From NCBI RefSeq assembly GCF_015767675.1, contig NZ_CP065217.1, forward strand, positions 2,914,001 to 2,978,000: a DNA stretch of 64,000 nucleotides, read 5' to 3'. Under the pieces are notes generated by a model, which did not search any database, had not been told where the DNA came from, and saw only the letters and a list, made by a program, of their open reading frames with translations. A program made the translations under genes and the position numbers. Each line of letters opens with the position of its first letter. The first letter of the stretch is position 1. The DNA is from Vibrio navarrensis. GTDB taxonomy: Bacteria; Pseudomonadota; Gammaproteobacteria; Enterobacterales; Vibrionaceae. Positions 1-9,113 of this stretch are shown here, in pieces.

Positions 1-168
1 CCCTTTGACGATGCGATGGCCGAGGCGCTGGTTAAAGGAGCCTCAGTACAAAGCTTGGAAATGCTTGCCAGAAAAAATGGCATGCTGACGCTTCGAGAAT
101 CCGGGCTGGAAAAAGTCAAACAAGGCATCACCAGCATTGAAGAGCTGCAACGCGTGCTCTACCTGTAA
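1..168 (+). CDS. pilB: Type IV pilus assembly ATPase PilB, C-terminal end (partial)
   Basis: The window opens inside an open frame that ends with TAA at 166-168, giving about 55 C-terminal residues. The end resembles the tail of GspE/PilB secretion ATPases, with a short helical stretch containing [18 protein letters not shown], and it sits 20 bases before pilC as in vibrio pilABCD operons. PilB is the cytoplasmic ATPase that powers pilus extension. The nucleotide-binding domains lie outside the window, so the call rests on the tail and its neighbours. Confidence 0.85.
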   Translation, partial: PFDDAMAEALVKGASVQSLEMLARKNGMLTLRESGLEKVKQGITSIEELQRVLYL

Positions 169-188
169 CCACTTGCCTAGGAGAGATC

Positions 189-1415
189 ATGAAGGTAAAT
201 GCGCCTACGCAGATTAAAAATTACCGCTGGAAAGGCATCAATAGCTCAGGCAAAAGAGTGTCAGGTGATGTGTTAGCCATCAGTGAAATCGAAGTGCGTG
301 ACAAACTGCATGCGCAGCAGATTAAGATCCGTAAGATAAAAAAATCCAGCGTCTCAATATTGACCCGCATGAGTCACCGAGTAAAAAGCCGCGATATCAC
401 CGTCTTCACCCGCCAAATCTCGACCATGCTCGCCACTGGCGTGCCGATCCTACAAGCGCTAAAACTGGTCGCCGATAACCACCGCAAAGCGGAGATGAAG
501 TCCATTTTAACCAACGTGAGTAAAGCGATTGAAGCGGGCACACCAATGTCCAAAGCCTTACGAACCGCCAGCCATCACTTTGACGGGCTATACACGGATT
601 TGGTCGCAACAGGCGAGCAGTCAGGCAACCTTGCACTGGTATTTGAACGCTTGGCACTCTATCGAGAAAAAAGCGAAGAGCTGCGTTCCAAAGTGATCAA
701 AGCATTGATTTATCCTTGCATGGTGGTGCTCGTCGCCTTGGGCGTCTCTTATCTGATGCTAACGCAAGTAATTCCCGAGTTTCGCAAAATGTTTGTCGGC
801 TTTGGTGCAGAGCTGCCTTGGTTTACGCAGAAGGTGCTCAATTTATCGGACTTTGTCCAAGCTTATAGCAGTTGGTTTTTTATCTCCCTTATCAGCGCCG
901 TTTATCTGTTGCGCAGCATCAGTCGAAAGTCCGATCAGGTTAAACTGAAGTTTTCCCGTCTCAGTTTAAGGCTACCAGTACTCGGTGGCGTGTTTTCCAA
1001 AGCGGCGATTGCCAAGTTCAGCCGCACATTAGCCACCAGTTTTAGCTCGGGTATTCCGATTCTAACCAGCTTACAAACCACCAGCAAAACGTCAGGCAAT
1101 CTGCACTATCAATACGCGATTGAAAGTGTTTATCGCGACACCGCCGCAGGGATGCCGATGTACATTGCGATGCGCAACAGCAACGCCTTTCCCGAACTGG
1201 TGCTGCAAATGGTGATGATCGGTGAAGAGTCGGGGCGTCTCGACGATATGCTCAATAGAATAGCGACCATCTATGAGTTCGAGGTGGACAACACCGTAGA
1301 CAACCTCGGTAAGATCCTTGAACCGCTGATCATCGTTTTTCTGGGCGTGGTGGTCGGCGGTTTGGTCGCGGCCATGTACCTACCAATATTTAACTTAATG
1401 AGTGTTATGGGCTAA
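189..1415 (+). CDS. pilC: Type IV pilus inner-membrane platform protein PilC
   Basis: This 408-residue protein matches the usual size of PilC, the inner-membrane platform that links the PilB ATPase to the growing pilus. Two tandem GspF-type domains are visible. The first begins near residue 73 ([15 protein letters not shown]) and the second shows [15 protein letters not shown]. Hydrophobic segments near residues 170-192, 225-245 and 378-400 give the expected three membrane passes. A GGAGA-like ribosome site (about 180-185) precedes the ATG. It lies between pilB and pilD, as expected for one operon. Confidence 0.97.
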   Translation: MKVNAPTQIKNYRWKGINSSGKRVSGDVLAISEIEVRDKLHAQQIKIRKIKKSSVSILTRMSHRVKSRDITVFTRQISTMLATGVPILQALKLVADNHRKAEMKSILTNVSKAIEAGTPMSKALRTASHHFDGLYTDLVATGEQSGNLALVFERLALYREKSEELRSKVIKALIYPCMVVLVALGVSYLMLTQVIPEFRKMFVGFGAELPWFTQKVLNLSDFVQAYSSWFFISLISAVYLLRSISRKSDQVKLKFSRLSLRLPVLGGVFSKAAIAKFSRTLATSFSSGIPILTSLQTTSKTSGNLHYQYAIESVYRDTAAGMPMYIAMRNSNAFPELVLQMVMIGEESGRLDDMLNRIATIYEFEVDNTVDNLGKILEPLIIVFLGVVVGGLVAAMYLPIFNLMSVMG

Positions 1416-1554
1416 TATGCCTTTCTGACCAAGTGCTTGACACTGTGTGTCGTGCTGCTTTAGCAGTGTTGCACCCATCGTCGCCTTTTATTGGTCAATA
1501 TTTCAATCATTGATTGTTGCCAGCAGCAAAGTGGCGACACGAGACCCAATTTTT

Positions 1555-2424
1555 ATGGATGCATTGCACTACTATCCTTGGCTGTATGTTGGCCTAGCGG
1601 CGTTATTTGGCTTGATTGTCGGTAGCTTTCTCAACGTGGTTATTTATCGCTTGCCGAAAATGATGGAACTGGAGTGGCAACGGGAATGTGCCGAGGCCTT
1701 TCCTCAATACGCCATCCCCGCGCCGAAGGAAACGCTCTCCCTCAGCACGCCGCGTTCCACTTGCCCGACGTGCCATACTCCAATTCGTATCCGCGATAAC
1801 ATTCCGCTGCTGAGTTGGTTTTGGCTCAAAGGGCGCTGTCATCAGTGTCAAAGTAAGATCAGTGGCCGCTATCCTGCGGTTGAGCTGCTCAGTGCAACCC
1901 TATGCGCCTTGGTGGCGTGGAAATTTGGCTACAGCCTTTACTCGCTGGCACTGCTGTTTTTCACCTTTACCTTGATCGCTGCGACCTTTATCGATCTCGA
2001 TACCATGCTATTGCCAGATCAACTGACCCTGCCTTTAACTTGGTCCGGTATTGCCCTTGCGCTGCTGGAAATCAGCCCTGTCTCTTTGCAAAATTCGGTG
2101 ATTGGCGCCATGGCAGGCTATCTCTGCCTTTGGTCTGTCTATCACCTTTTCCGTCTGATGACAGGGAAAGAAGGCATGGGGTATGGCGATTTTAAGTTAT
2201 TGGCCGCGCTCGGCGCTTGGCTAGGCTGGCAATCACTTCTGATGATCATTTTGCTCTCTTCGGTGGTAGGGCTAATCTTTGGCCTGATCCAACTTCGCTT
2301 ACAAAAACAGGGCATCGAAAAAGCGTTTCCTTTTGGCCCCTATCTCGCCATCGCCGGCTGGGTCGCATTAATGTGGGGCGAATCGTTAATGAGTTGGTAT
2401 TTCAGCGTAATGATGGGGGCATAA
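1555..2424 (+). CDS. pilD: Prepilin peptidase / N-methyltransferase PilD
   Basis: This membrane aspartic protease cleaves and N-methylates type IV prepilins and, in vibrios, type II secretion pseudopilins. With the ATG at 1555 the protein has 289 residues and starts [10 protein letters not shown] just before the first membrane helix. The open frame extends upstream to 1447, but those residues look untypical of the family. Four cysteines (C70, C73, C95, C98) form the zinc-binding cytoplasmic loop. Aspartates in FIDLDT (D147/D149) and GYGDFK (D212) are the expected catalytic pair. The ATG of coaE follows one base after the stop codon. Confidence 0.95.
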   Translation: MDALHYYPWLYVGLAALFGLIVGSFLNVVIYRLPKMMELEWQRECAEAFPQYAIPAPKETLSLSTPRSTCPTCHTPIRIRDNIPLLSWFWLKGRCHQCQSKISGRYPAVELLSATLCALVAWKFGYSLYSLALLFFTFTLIAATFIDLDTMLLPDQLTLPLTWSGIALALLEISPVSLQNSVIGAMAGYLCLWSVYHLFRLMTGKEGMGYGDFKLLAALGAWLGWQSLLMIILLSSVVGLIFGLIQLRLQKQGIEKAFPFGPYLAIAGWVALMWGESLMSWYFSVMMGA

Positions 2425-2425
2425 C

Positions 2426-3034
2426 ATGGCGTTTGTCGTCGGTTTAACAGGCGGTATCGCCAGTGGCAAAACAACCGTGGCCAACCTTTTTCATCACCAT
2501 TTCTCGATTGATATTGTTGATGCCGATGTGGTCGCTCGTCAGGTTGTCGAACCTGACACGCCGGGGCTTTTCGCAATTGTTGACCATTTCGGCGCAGAAA
2601 TACTTTTGCCCGATGGCCGTTTAAATCGCGCCAAATTACGCGAACGGATTTTCTCTCACCCTGAAGAGAAGCAGTGGTTAAATCAATTGCTTCATCCATT
2701 GATTCGGCAAAAGATGATTGATGACTTGCGCAGCGTGCAATCGACTTACGCTCTGTTGGTGGTTCCCTTACTGGTGGAAAACCAACTGCAAAGCTTGTGC
2801 GATCGTGTGTTAGTCGTGGATGTCGATGAGCAAACGCAAATTGAACGCGCAATGCGTCGTGATGGCGTGGAGGAAACGCAGGTCAAAGCGATCCTCCAGT
2901 CTCAAGCCAACCGCCGTGAACGTCTCGCCATCGCGAATGATGTGATTAAAAATAGCACAACAGACCAAGATCTTTTGCTGCAAGTCACAAATTTACATCA
3001 AAAGTACCTAGCCATGAGCCAGCAAAATCGGTGA
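2426..3034 (+). CDS. coaE: Dephospho-CoA kinase
   Basis: CoaE phosphorylates dephospho-CoA in the last step of coenzyme A synthesis. The 202-residue protein begins with a P-loop (GLTGGIASGKTT, about residues 6-17) and keeps the DADVVARQVVEP motif near residue 33. Its ATG comes one base after the pilD stop, so translation is probably coupled. Placement after pilD and before zapD/yacG is typical of gammaproteobacteria. Confidence 0.97.
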   Translation: MAFVVGLTGGIASGKTTVANLFHHHFSIDIVDADVVARQVVEPDTPGLFAIVDHFGAEILLPDGRLNRAKLRERIFSHPEEKQWLNQLLHPLIRQKMIDDLRSVQSTYALLVVPLLVENQLQSLCDRVLVVDVDEQTQIERAMRRDGVEETQVKAILQSQANRRERLAIANDVIKNSTTDQDLLLQVTNLHQKYLAMSQQNR

Positions 3035-3066
3035 AAATAAGTGAGAAACGTTTACAGGCCAGTTAG

Positions 3067-3807
3067 ATGACCACGCACAAATTCGAACATCCATTAAATG
3101 AAAAGACGCGTATTTACTTGAGAGTAGAGTCACTCTTAAGGCAGGCTCACGTGGCTTCCTGTTTTGCGGAAAATCATCAGTACCAGCTTTTTTTCCGTTC
3201 GATCTTCGATTTATTGGAGATTTTCGAACAGATTCAACTCAAAAGCGAACTGGCTAAAGATATTGAAAAGCAGCGGCTGTTGTATCGCAGCTGGTTAGAT
3301 GTCGACGGCGTGGATCAAGCCACCCTGCGTTCTCTGCTCAACGAAGCCGATCGCACTCACAGCGCTTTGATGCATGCGGAGCGTTTTGGCCAATCACTCA
3401 AAGAAGATCGCTTTCTCAGTTCGATTCGCCAACGTTTTAGCCTACCCGGCGGCTCTTGCTGCTTTGACTTGCCCGCTTTGCATTATTGGCTGCATTTGCC
3501 ACTAGAGCGTAAAAAGTACGACGCGCAAAAGTGGCTCAATAGTCTACAACCGCTCTCTGACGCACTGCTTTTATGGCTGAAACTGACTCGGGAAACAGGC
3601 TATTTCAGAAGCCAGATTGCACGCAATGGTTTTTTCCAAAGTGATGCTGAAGAAGCGAACATCCTTCGCTTGCATATCCCAATGGAGTTTGGTGTTTATC
3701 CGATGATTTCCGGACATAAAAATCGCTTTGCCATCAAGTTCATTAGCTTTGAAACTGGTCAAGCCTGTAGCCAAGACGTTAGTTTTGATTTGGCGGTTTG
3801 CAGTTAA
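3067..3807 (+). CDS. zapD: Cell division protein ZapD (YacF family)
   Basis: This 246-residue protein has the ZapD start ([17 protein letters not shown]), family length and mostly helical composition. ZapD is a cytoplasmic protein that binds and bundles FtsZ filaments at the division site. It lies between coaE and yacG, the conserved order in enterobacteria and vibrios. The ATG at 3067 follows only weak Shine-Dalgarno sequence. Confidence 0.95.
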   Translation: MTTHKFEHPLNEKTRIYLRVESLLRQAHVASCFAENHQYQLFFRSIFDLLEIFEQIQLKSELAKDIEKQRLLYRSWLDVDGVDQATLRSLLNEADRTHSALMHAERFGQSLKEDRFLSSIRQRFSLPGGSCCFDLPALHYWLHLPLERKKYDAQKWLNSLQPLSDALLLWLKLTRETGYFRSQIARNGFFQSDAEEANILRLHIPMEFGVYPMISGHKNRFAIKFISFETGQACSQDVSFDLAVCS

Positions 3808-3890
3808 GGTTCACGCTTTTCATTATTTTCATTTCGCCTTGCGTTACTATTTGTTGTTCGCAAATCCATTCGTTTTACGGTTCTATCTCT

Positions 3891-4085
3891 ATGAAAAAAA
3901 TCACCATAGTTAAATGCCCTCAATGTGCCACGGAAGTGGAATGGGGCGAGCAAAGCCCACATCGCCCGTTTTGCAGTAAAAAATGCCAAATGATCGATTT
4001 TGGTGAATGGGCCGATGAAGAGAACACTATCCCGGGCGCGCCGGATATGTCTGATAGTGATGGTTGGTCGGAAGAGCAGTTCTAA
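3891..4085 (+). CDS. yacG: DNA gyrase inhibitor / zinc-binding protein YacG
   Basis: A 64-residue protein starting [12 protein letters not shown] at the ATG at 3891. The open frame runs further upstream, but homologues start here. Four cysteines (C9, C12, C28, C32) form the zinc site, followed by the family motif MIDFGEWA. In E. coli YacG binds GyrB and inhibits gyrase. It ends the pilBCD-coaE-zapD-yacG run, and a tandem repeat begins nine bases after the stop. Confidence 0.95.
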   Translation: MKKITIVKCPQCATEVEWGEQSPHRPFCSKKCQMIDFGEWADEENTIPGAPDMSDSDGWSEEQF

Positions 4086-4093
4086 GCGAGGTG

Positions 4094-4211
4094 GCTAGGT
4101 GCTAGGTGCTAGGTGCTAGGTGCTAGGTGCTAGGTGCTAGGTGCTAGGTGCTAGGTGCTAGGTGCTAGGTGCTAGGTGCTAGGTGCTAGGTGCTAGGTGC
4201 TAGGTGCTAGG
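4094..4211. repeat. Heptanucleotide tandem repeat, GCTAGGT x 16 plus a 6-base partial copy
   Basis: Sixteen perfect head-to-tail copies of GCTAGGT run from 4094 to 4205, followed by GCTAGG before the pattern breaks at 4212. There is not one substitution, which suggests recent expansion by slippage. It lies just after the yacG stop codon and before the yacG terminator, so it would be transcribed as 3' untranslated RNA. Each unit contains CTAG, a tetranucleotide rare in many enteric-type genomes. Confidence 0.98.
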
Positions 4212-4218
4212 GATTGAA

Positions 4219-4249
4219 GAGGGTTGATGGTAACACGTCAACCTTTTTT
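4219..4249 (+). terminator. Probable intrinsic terminator after yacG
   Basis: The arms GGTTGA (4222-4227) and TCAACC (4238-4243) form a short stem with a 10-base loop, followed by a run of six T on the + strand. It ends the yacG transcript beyond the heptamer repeat. Confidence 0.7.
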
Positions 4250-4323
4250 ATTTGGTCGTTTTTACCATTTTACTCTAGGCAGCAAGCCGAACCCTTTCGC
4301 CAACTGTGCAGTTTAAGTGATAC

Positions 4324-4353
4324 AAAAAGCGGAGCCTACTGGCTCCGCTTTTT
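4324..4353 (-). terminator. Bidirectional intrinsic terminator after rplS
   Basis: A perfect 13-base inverted repeat, AAAAAGCGGAGCC and GGCTCCGCTTTTT, surrounds a TACT loop. It has T runs in both directions, so it ends rplS on the minus strand and blocks read-through from yacG. Confidence 0.9.
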
Positions 4354-4377
4354 ACTATGAGAACGCGAGTTCTAGCA

Positions 4378-4731
4378 TTACTTCTTAGTAAGCTTCTCTT
4401 TGATACGAGCAGCTTTACCAGATAGGTCGCGTAGGTAGTACAGTTTGGCACGACGTACTGCACCGCGGCGTTTCACTTCAATGCTAGCAACTACTGGAGA
4501 GTGAGTTTGGAACGTACGCTCAACACCTTCACCGTTAGAAATCTTACGTACAGTGAATGCAGAGTGTAGACCACGGTTACGGATTGCGATTACGATGCCT
4601 TCAAAAGCCTGTAGACGCTCACGATCACCTTCTTTTACCTTAACTTGAACAACAACAGTGTCACCTGGTGCAAATTTAGGTAGATCTTGCTTCATTTGCT
4701 CTTGCTCAAGAGCTTTGATGATGTTACTCAT
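4378..4731 (-). CDS. rplS: 50S ribosomal protein L19
   Basis: A 117-residue basic protein beginning [18 protein letters not shown], with the L19 motifs [19 protein letters not shown] and [13 protein letters not shown]19 lies at the interface of the ribosomal subunits. It is last in rpsP-rimM-trmD-rplS, 42 bases after trmD. Confidence 0.99.
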   Translation of the reverse strand: MSNIIKALEQEQMKQDLPKFAPGDTVVVQVKVKEGDRERLQAFEGIVIAIRNRGLHSAFTVRKISNGEGVERTFQTHSPVVASIEVKRRGAVRRAKLYYLRDLSGKAARIKEKLTKK

Positions 4732-4773
4732 TTTTAAAATTTCCTAGAATAAACTGATACTAAATTAAATAGG

Positions 4774-5523
4774 TTACTTACGCTTAGAGTGAGTTTCTTC
4801 AATAAACTCGGCAAGTAATTGTTCCTGTTCGTCAGTCAGAGCTAGGTTTTCCAGGAGCTCTGGTCTTCTTTGCCAGGTACGGCCTAACGACTGTTTCAGT
4901 CGCCAGCGACGAATTTCCTTGTGGTTGCCTGACATCAGCACCGCAGGTACTTCTTTGTCATCCAACACTTCAGGACGCGTATAGTGAGGGCAATCTAACA
5001 AGCCATTGGCGAAAGAGTCCTCTTCCGCTGACGCAAAATCCCCCAGTACGCCCGGAATAAACCGAGACACTGCGTCAATTAACGTCATGGCTGGCAGTTC
5101 ACCACCCGTCATTACAAAATCACCAATTGACCATTCTTCGTCAACTTCAGATTGAATGATGCGCTCATCTACCCCTTCGTATCGGCCACAAATCAGTAAC
5201 ATGTTCTGATTGGTTGCCAGTTCTTCTACGCCTCTTTGGTCGAGCTTGCGACCTTGAGGAGAGAGATAAATGACTTTCGTCTTACCCGGTGAGGCTTGTT
5301 TGGCTGCGTGAATGGCATCGCGCAAAGGCTGAACCATCATCAACATACCGGGGCCGCCACCGTAAGGTCTATCATCAACAGTACGATGTTTGTCGTGAGT
5401 GAAATCGCGAGGATTCCATGTCTCAATCGACAGTAGACCTTTCTTAACCGCTTGACCTGTTACTCCAAAATCGGTAACAGAACGGAACATTTCAGGAAAT
5501 AGGCTAATAATGCCAACCCACAT
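4774..5523 (-). CDS. trmD: tRNA (guanine-N1)-methyltransferase TrmD
   Basis: TrmD uses S-adenosylmethionine to methylate G37 next to the anticodon, preventing +1 frameshifting. The 249-residue protein has the SPOUT-knot signatures [10 protein letters not shown] and [14 protein letters not shown]. It starts [13 protein letters not shown] and lies 27 bases after rimM in the ribosomal protein operon. Confidence 0.98.
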   Translation of the reverse strand: MWVGIISLFPEMFRSVTDFGVTGQAVKKGLLSIETWNPRDFTHDKHRTVDDRPYGGGPGMLMMVQPLRDAIHAAKQASPGKTKVIYLSPQGRKLDQRGVEELATNQNMLLICGRYEGVDERIIQSEVDEEWSIGDFVMTGGELPAMTLIDAVSRFIPGVLGDFASAEEDSFANGLLDCPHYTRPEVLDDKEVPAVLMSGNHKEIRRWRLKQSLGRTWQRRPELLENLALTDEQEQLLAEFIEETHSKRK

Positions 5524-5550
5524 GTCTATCTCGCTCTGAGGTTTTGGAGC

Positions 5551-6099
5551 TTAGAATCCAGGATCCCAGTCAACTTCGATCCGTTGAGCTTGGCGATCAA
5601 CGTTAATGATCACTTGCTCTTCAAGGAACGGAATTAATCGTTCCTTCTGCCCAAAAGCATCTTTTAGATTTGCTTTGACCACCAGAACATCGTTGGAACC
5701 CGTTTCCAGCATGTCAGTCACGACACCCAGATCGTAACCTTGTGTGGTTACTACGTTCATTCCAAACAATTCTCGCCAGTAGAACTCATCTTCTGACAAT
5801 TCTGGCAATACAGCAGGGTCAATGGAGATTTCAAGGTTAGTCAGCAGATGCGCATCTTCACGCACATCAATACCGTCCAGCTTTACCACCATACCTTTGT
5901 TATGGCGTTTCCAGCTTTCGACCTTATACTCGACCCACACACCTTTTTGGTTAATATACCAAGGGCTGTAATCAAATAAGCTTTCGGCATTGTCTGTGTA
6001 GGAAAAAACCTTGAGCCAACCACGAATGCCGTAAGTAGAACCAAATTTACCAACTACAATTCGTTCTTCACTCATTGTTTCTTTACCTTTCATCGACAT
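5551..6099 (-). CDS. rimM: Ribosome maturation factor RimM
   Basis: RimM binds S19 in the 30S head and assists 16S rRNA maturation. The N-terminal RimM domain ([18 protein letters not shown]) and C-terminal PRC barrel ([14 protein letters not shown], ending EVDWDPGF) are clear. The longest form (182 residues) starts [13 protein letters not shown] at 6099. An in-frame ATG at 6075 has AAAGG ten bases upstream, whereas the first ATG has no obvious ribosome site, so a 174-residue form is also plausible. Confidence 0.96.
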   Translation of the reverse strand: MSMKGKETMSEERIVVGKFGSTYGIRGWLKVFSYTDNAESLFDYSPWYINQKGVWVEYKVESWKRHNKGMVVKLDGIDVREDAHLLTNLEISIDPAVLPELSEDEFYWRELFGMNVVTTQGYDLGVVTDMLETGSNDVLVVKANLKDAFGQKERLIPFLEEQVIINVDRQAQRIEVDWDPGF

Positions 6100-6113
6100 A
6101 ACTAGTTTCTAAA

Positions 6114-6362
6114 TTAAGCCGCTTTTTGAGCGTCTTTAACTAGCTTAGCAACGCGGTCAGATAGAGACGCGCCTTGACCAACCCAGTGGTTAACGCGATC
6201 TAGGTCGATACGTAGACCTTCTTCTTGACCTTGTGCAGTTGGGTTAAAGAAACCCACTTTCTCGATGAAACGGCCAGTTGCAACATTGCGGCTGTCCGCT
6301 ACTACGATTTGATAGAATGGACGCTTTTTCGCGCCGTGACGTGCCAAACGAATGGTTACCAT
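6114..6362 (-). CDS. rpsP: 30S ribosomal protein S16
   Basis: An 82-residue protein with the S16 start [25 protein letters not shown]. It is first in rpsP-rimM-trmD-rplS. A good promoter lies about 95 bases upstream, and GAGGACGAC just before the ATG serves as ribosome site. Confidence 0.99.
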   Translation of the reverse strand: MVTIRLARHGAKKRPFYQIVVADSRNVATGRFIEKVGFFNPTAQGQEEGLRIDLDRVNHWVGQGASLSDRVAKLVKDAQKAA

Positions 6363-6396
6363 GTCGTCCTCTTTGCTTTCTCAAAAATAAAATTAA

Positions 6397-6430
6397 CCCC
6401 AGAAACCATCTATCACTAAACAGTTTGGGG
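6397..6430 (-). other. Possible stem-loop in the rpsP leader
   Basis: CCCCA (6397-6401) and TGGGG (6426-6430) pair, and the stem can extend through AAAC/GTTT with one bulged base. The element lies in the 5' untranslated region of the rpsP operon, between promoter and ribosome site. It could be a regulatory leader or incidental. Confidence 0.4.
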
Positions 6431-6455
6431 TCTCGTGCCAAAATAAAGCTCCGGA

Positions 6456-6483
6456 ATTTTACTCTTATTGCGAATCAATGCAA
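6456..6483 (-). promoter_or_regulatory. Sigma-70-type promoter of the rpsP operon
   Basis: On the minus strand, -35 TTGCAT (6478-6483) and -10 TAAAAT (6456-6461) are 16 bases apart. This predicts a leader of nearly 90 bases before rpsP. Confidence 0.6.
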
Positions 6484-6582
6484 GGGGAATAGCCATTTTT
6501 TCGCCAACATAAGTTGCAATTCAAGTTTGTGATGAAGATAACAGGTTGATAGATGAGGGGGGAGAGGTCGAGCAGTGTTTGG

Positions 6583-6607
6583 GTTCTAGCGCACAAAGCG
6601 CTAGAAC
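6583..6607 (-). terminator. Hairpin after ffh (terminator without clear T run)
   Basis: A perfect 10-base inverted repeat, GTTCTAGCGC and GCGCTAGAAC, with a five-base loop, lies 11 bases past the ffh stop. No T run follows on the minus strand, so it may be a weak terminator or an RNA-stabilising hairpin. Confidence 0.5.
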
Positions 6608-6617
6608 TCGGCGTGGT

Positions 6618-7997
6618 TTAGCGGCCGAACGGATTGAAACCACCGCCGCCCATGCCACCCATCATGCCCTGCATATTGCGCATCATGCCTTTGATGCCGC
6701 CTTTTTGCATTTTCTTCATCATCTTCTGCATTTGGGTAAATTGCTTAAGAAGACGATTAACATCTTGCACCTGAGTACCAGAACCCGCCGCGATACGCTT
6801 CTTACGCGAGCCTTTGATCAGATCAGGATTTTGTCGCTCTTTCATTGTCATCGAGTTAATGATGGCTTCCATCTGCTTGAACATCTTGTCATCGACTTTG
6901 TCTTTGATGTCCGAAGGCAGTTGCGACATGCCCGGCAATTTGTCGAGCATGCCCATCATACCGCCCATGTTTTGCATCTGCCCAAGCTGCTCGCGGAAAT
7001 CTTCTAGATCAAAGCCTTTCTTCTCTTTGAACTTCTGAGCAAGCTTTTGCGCTTTTTCATGGTCGACATTACGCTGCAGATCTTCAATCAGCGACAATAC
7101 GTCGCCCATACCAAGAATGCGTGACGCCACACGATCAGGATGGAAAGGCTCTAGCGCGTCGGTTTTTTCACCCACACCCAAGAACTTAATTGGCTTACCA
7201 GTAATATGGCGCACAGAGAGCGCCGCACCGCCGCGAGCATCACCATCCACTTTAGTCAGGATCACACCGGTTAATGGCAGGGCATCACCGAAGGCTTTCG
7301 CGGTATTGGCTGCGTCTTGACCCGTCATGGCATCAACCACAAACAAGGTTTCGACCGGCTTGATGGCTGAATGAAGTTGCTGAATTTCCGCCATCATGGC
7401 TTCATCAATCGCTAGACGGCCAGCGGTATCGACAATCAATACATCAAAGAATTTTTTCTTCGCGTGATCAATTGCGGCATTGGCGATATCAAGCGGTTTT
7501 TGATCGGCTGACGATGGAAAGAAATCGACACCGATGTCACTTGCCAAGGTTTCAAGCTGTTTGATCGCCGCAGGGCGGTAAACGTCGGCAGAGACAACCA
7601 AGACTTTCTTTTTATCGCGCTCTTTTAATAGCTTAGATAATTTACCAACCGAGGTGGTTTTACCGGCACCTTGCAAACCAGCCATTAAAATCACGGCAGG
7701 AGGCTGAGCAGCAAGATTAAGCGCTTCGTTCGATTCGCCCATCACCGCCTCAAGCTCACCTTGCACGATCTTGATAAACTCTTGCCCTGGAGTGAGTGAT
7801 TTCGACACTTCCACTCCAACCGCTTTTTCTTTCACGCGTGCAACAAATTCACGCACCACGGGCAAAGCGACATCCGCTTCCAGCAGGGCCATGCGCACTT
7901 CACGTAAGGTATCTTTGATATTGTCTTCTGTCAGACGACCTTTGCCGCTGATATTCTTCAGCGTTTTGGATAATCGATCCGTTAAATTCTCAAACAT
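6618..7997 (-). CDS. ffh: Signal recognition particle GTPase Ffh
   Basis: Ffh binds signal sequences with 4.5S RNA and delivers ribosomes to FtsY at the membrane. The 459-residue protein shows the NG GTPase domain (GLQGAGKTTSVGKL, DTAGRLAIDE, TKVDGDARGG). It ends in a methionine-rich M domain with a glycine-rich tail (GGMGGGGFNPFGR). Divergent ypjD begins 212 bases upstream, and ffh-ypjD-yfjD adjacency is shared with E. coli. Confidence 0.99.
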   Translation of the reverse strand: MFENLTDRLSKTLKNISGKGRLTEDNIKDTLREVRMALLEADVALPVVREFVARVKEKAVGVEVSKSLTPGQEFIKIVQGELEAVMGESNEALNLAAQPPAVILMAGLQGAGKTTSVGKLSKLLKERDKKKVLVVSADVYRPAAIKQLETLASDIGVDFFPSSADQKPLDIANAAIDHAKKKFFDVLIVDTAGRLAIDEAMMAEIQQLHSAIKPVETLFVVDAMTGQDAANTAKAFGDALPLTGVILTKVDGDARGGAALSVRHITGKPIKFLGVGEKTDALEPFHPDRVASRILGMGDVLSLIEDLQRNVDHEKAQKLAQKFKEKKGFDLEDFREQLGQMQNMGGMMGMLDKLPGMSQLPSDIKDKVDDKMFKQMEAIINSMTMKERQNPDLIKGSRKKRIAAGSGTQVQDVNRLLKQFTQMQKMMKKMQKGGIKGMMRNMQGMMGGMGGGGFNPFGR

Positions 7998-8209
7998 GCT
8001 TATCTCTTCGCTTAATCCGGCGATAAATTGTCGTGAGTATACCTTAGCCGATCGTCTAGAGATACCCGCGAAACCGCTCTAATCCACACTATTGGGGGTA
8101 AGTTATTAATTTCAATATCTCAACTCTCACCATTGTTGATGATTGAACGTAGCCCCAAACCAAGTTGCAAGGTATACTTGCCCCATTCTTTTTGCCAACT
8201 TTCGGATAT

Positions 8210-9004
8210 ATGGACAGCATAATTGCCATCGGTGCGACGATTCTTTATGGATTAGCGATTGCGACCATAGTGCCCGGGCTTTACCACCAAACGGGGATAA
8301 AAGCCAAGACGGTGCTGGTGAGCGCGGTTTTAGCGCTCTGTTTTCACGCTTGGCTGTTGAGCGATCTGATTTTCGAAGGTTACGGACAAAATCTCAGCAT
8401 TTTGAACGTGGCGTCTCTGATTAGTTTCCTCATCTCGCTGGTGATGAGTGCGGCGATGCTCAAAAACCGCCTGTGGTTTTTGTTGCCTGTGGTCTACAGT
8501 TTTGCGGCCATCAATCTCTCTGCCGCGACGTTTTTGCCCAGCACTTTTATCAAACATCTAGAAAATGACCCCAAGTTGCTGGTTCATATTTCTCTGGCGC
8601 TGTTTTCTTACGCAACGCTAACCATCGGAGCCTTGTATGCGTTACAGTTGGCTTGGCTCGATCACAAATTGAAAACCAAGAAAGCTTTGGCGATCAATCC
8701 CAATTTACCGCCCTTAATGTTGGTAGAACGTCATTTATTCAAAATTATTCTGATCGGCAATCTTCTCCTCACACTGACACTCATCACCGGATTTGTGTTT
8801 GTGCAAGATATGTTTGCCCAAGGGAAAGCACACAAAGCGGTGCTCTCCTTTATTGCTTGGATTGTCTACTCGATTTTATTGTGGGGGCACTACCAGCGGG
8901 GCTGGCGCGGGAAAAAAGTCACTTGGTTTGCCGTGGCGGGTGCAACACTGCTGACACTGGCTTATTTTGGTAGCCGCTTTGTGAAAGAGATTATTCTGAG
9001 ATAG
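8210..9004 (+). CDS. ypjD: Inner-membrane protein YpjD, CcsA/cytochrome c assembly family
   Basis: With the ATG at 8210 (MDSIIAIGATILYGLAIA) the protein has 264 residues, close to E. coli YpjD. It has about eight hydrophobic segments and the family region HISLALFSYATLTIGALYALQ with conserved histidine. CcsA relatives carry heme for cytochrome c assembly, but the role of YpjD itself is not established. The open frame continues upstream to 8165, but the ATG at 8210 fits homologues. Confidence 0.9.
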   Translation: MDSIIAIGATILYGLAIATIVPGLYHQTGIKAKTVLVSAVLALCFHAWLLSDLIFEGYGQNLSILNVASLISFLISLVMSAAMLKNRLWFLLPVVYSFAAINLSAATFLPSTFIKHLENDPKLLVHISLALFSYATLTIGALYALQLAWLDHKLKTKKALAINPNLPPLMLVERHLFKIILIGNLLLTLTLITGFVFVQDMFAQGKAHKAVLSFIAWIVYSILLWGHYQRGWRGKKVTWFAVAGATLLTLAYFGSRFVKEIILR

Positions 9005-9113
9005 ACGTGACGCCACTTTTGACAAGCAAACGTAAAATCTTTTGTGCGACGTTGACACTAGAAACGGGTTCAGTCATTAATTAATCAAGCCAACCAAAAG
9101 GAAATATTGAGTT

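Noticed and set aside
1447..1554. Longer N-terminus for PilD
   Set aside because: The 36 additional codons do not resemble the family, and the ATG at 1555 gives the standard length.
2340..2852. 170-codon open frame on the minus strand
   Set aside because: It is antisense to pilD and coaE, both clearly real, and has no ribosome site or family resemblance.
4094..4211. CRISPR-like or REP-like array
   Set aside because: The unit is seven bases with no spacers and no dyad symmetry. It is a simple tandem repeat.
6546..7007. 153-codon open frame on + strand, rich in His and Leu
   Set aside because: It is antisense to the end of ffh. Its histidine content mirrors the Met codons of the M domain.
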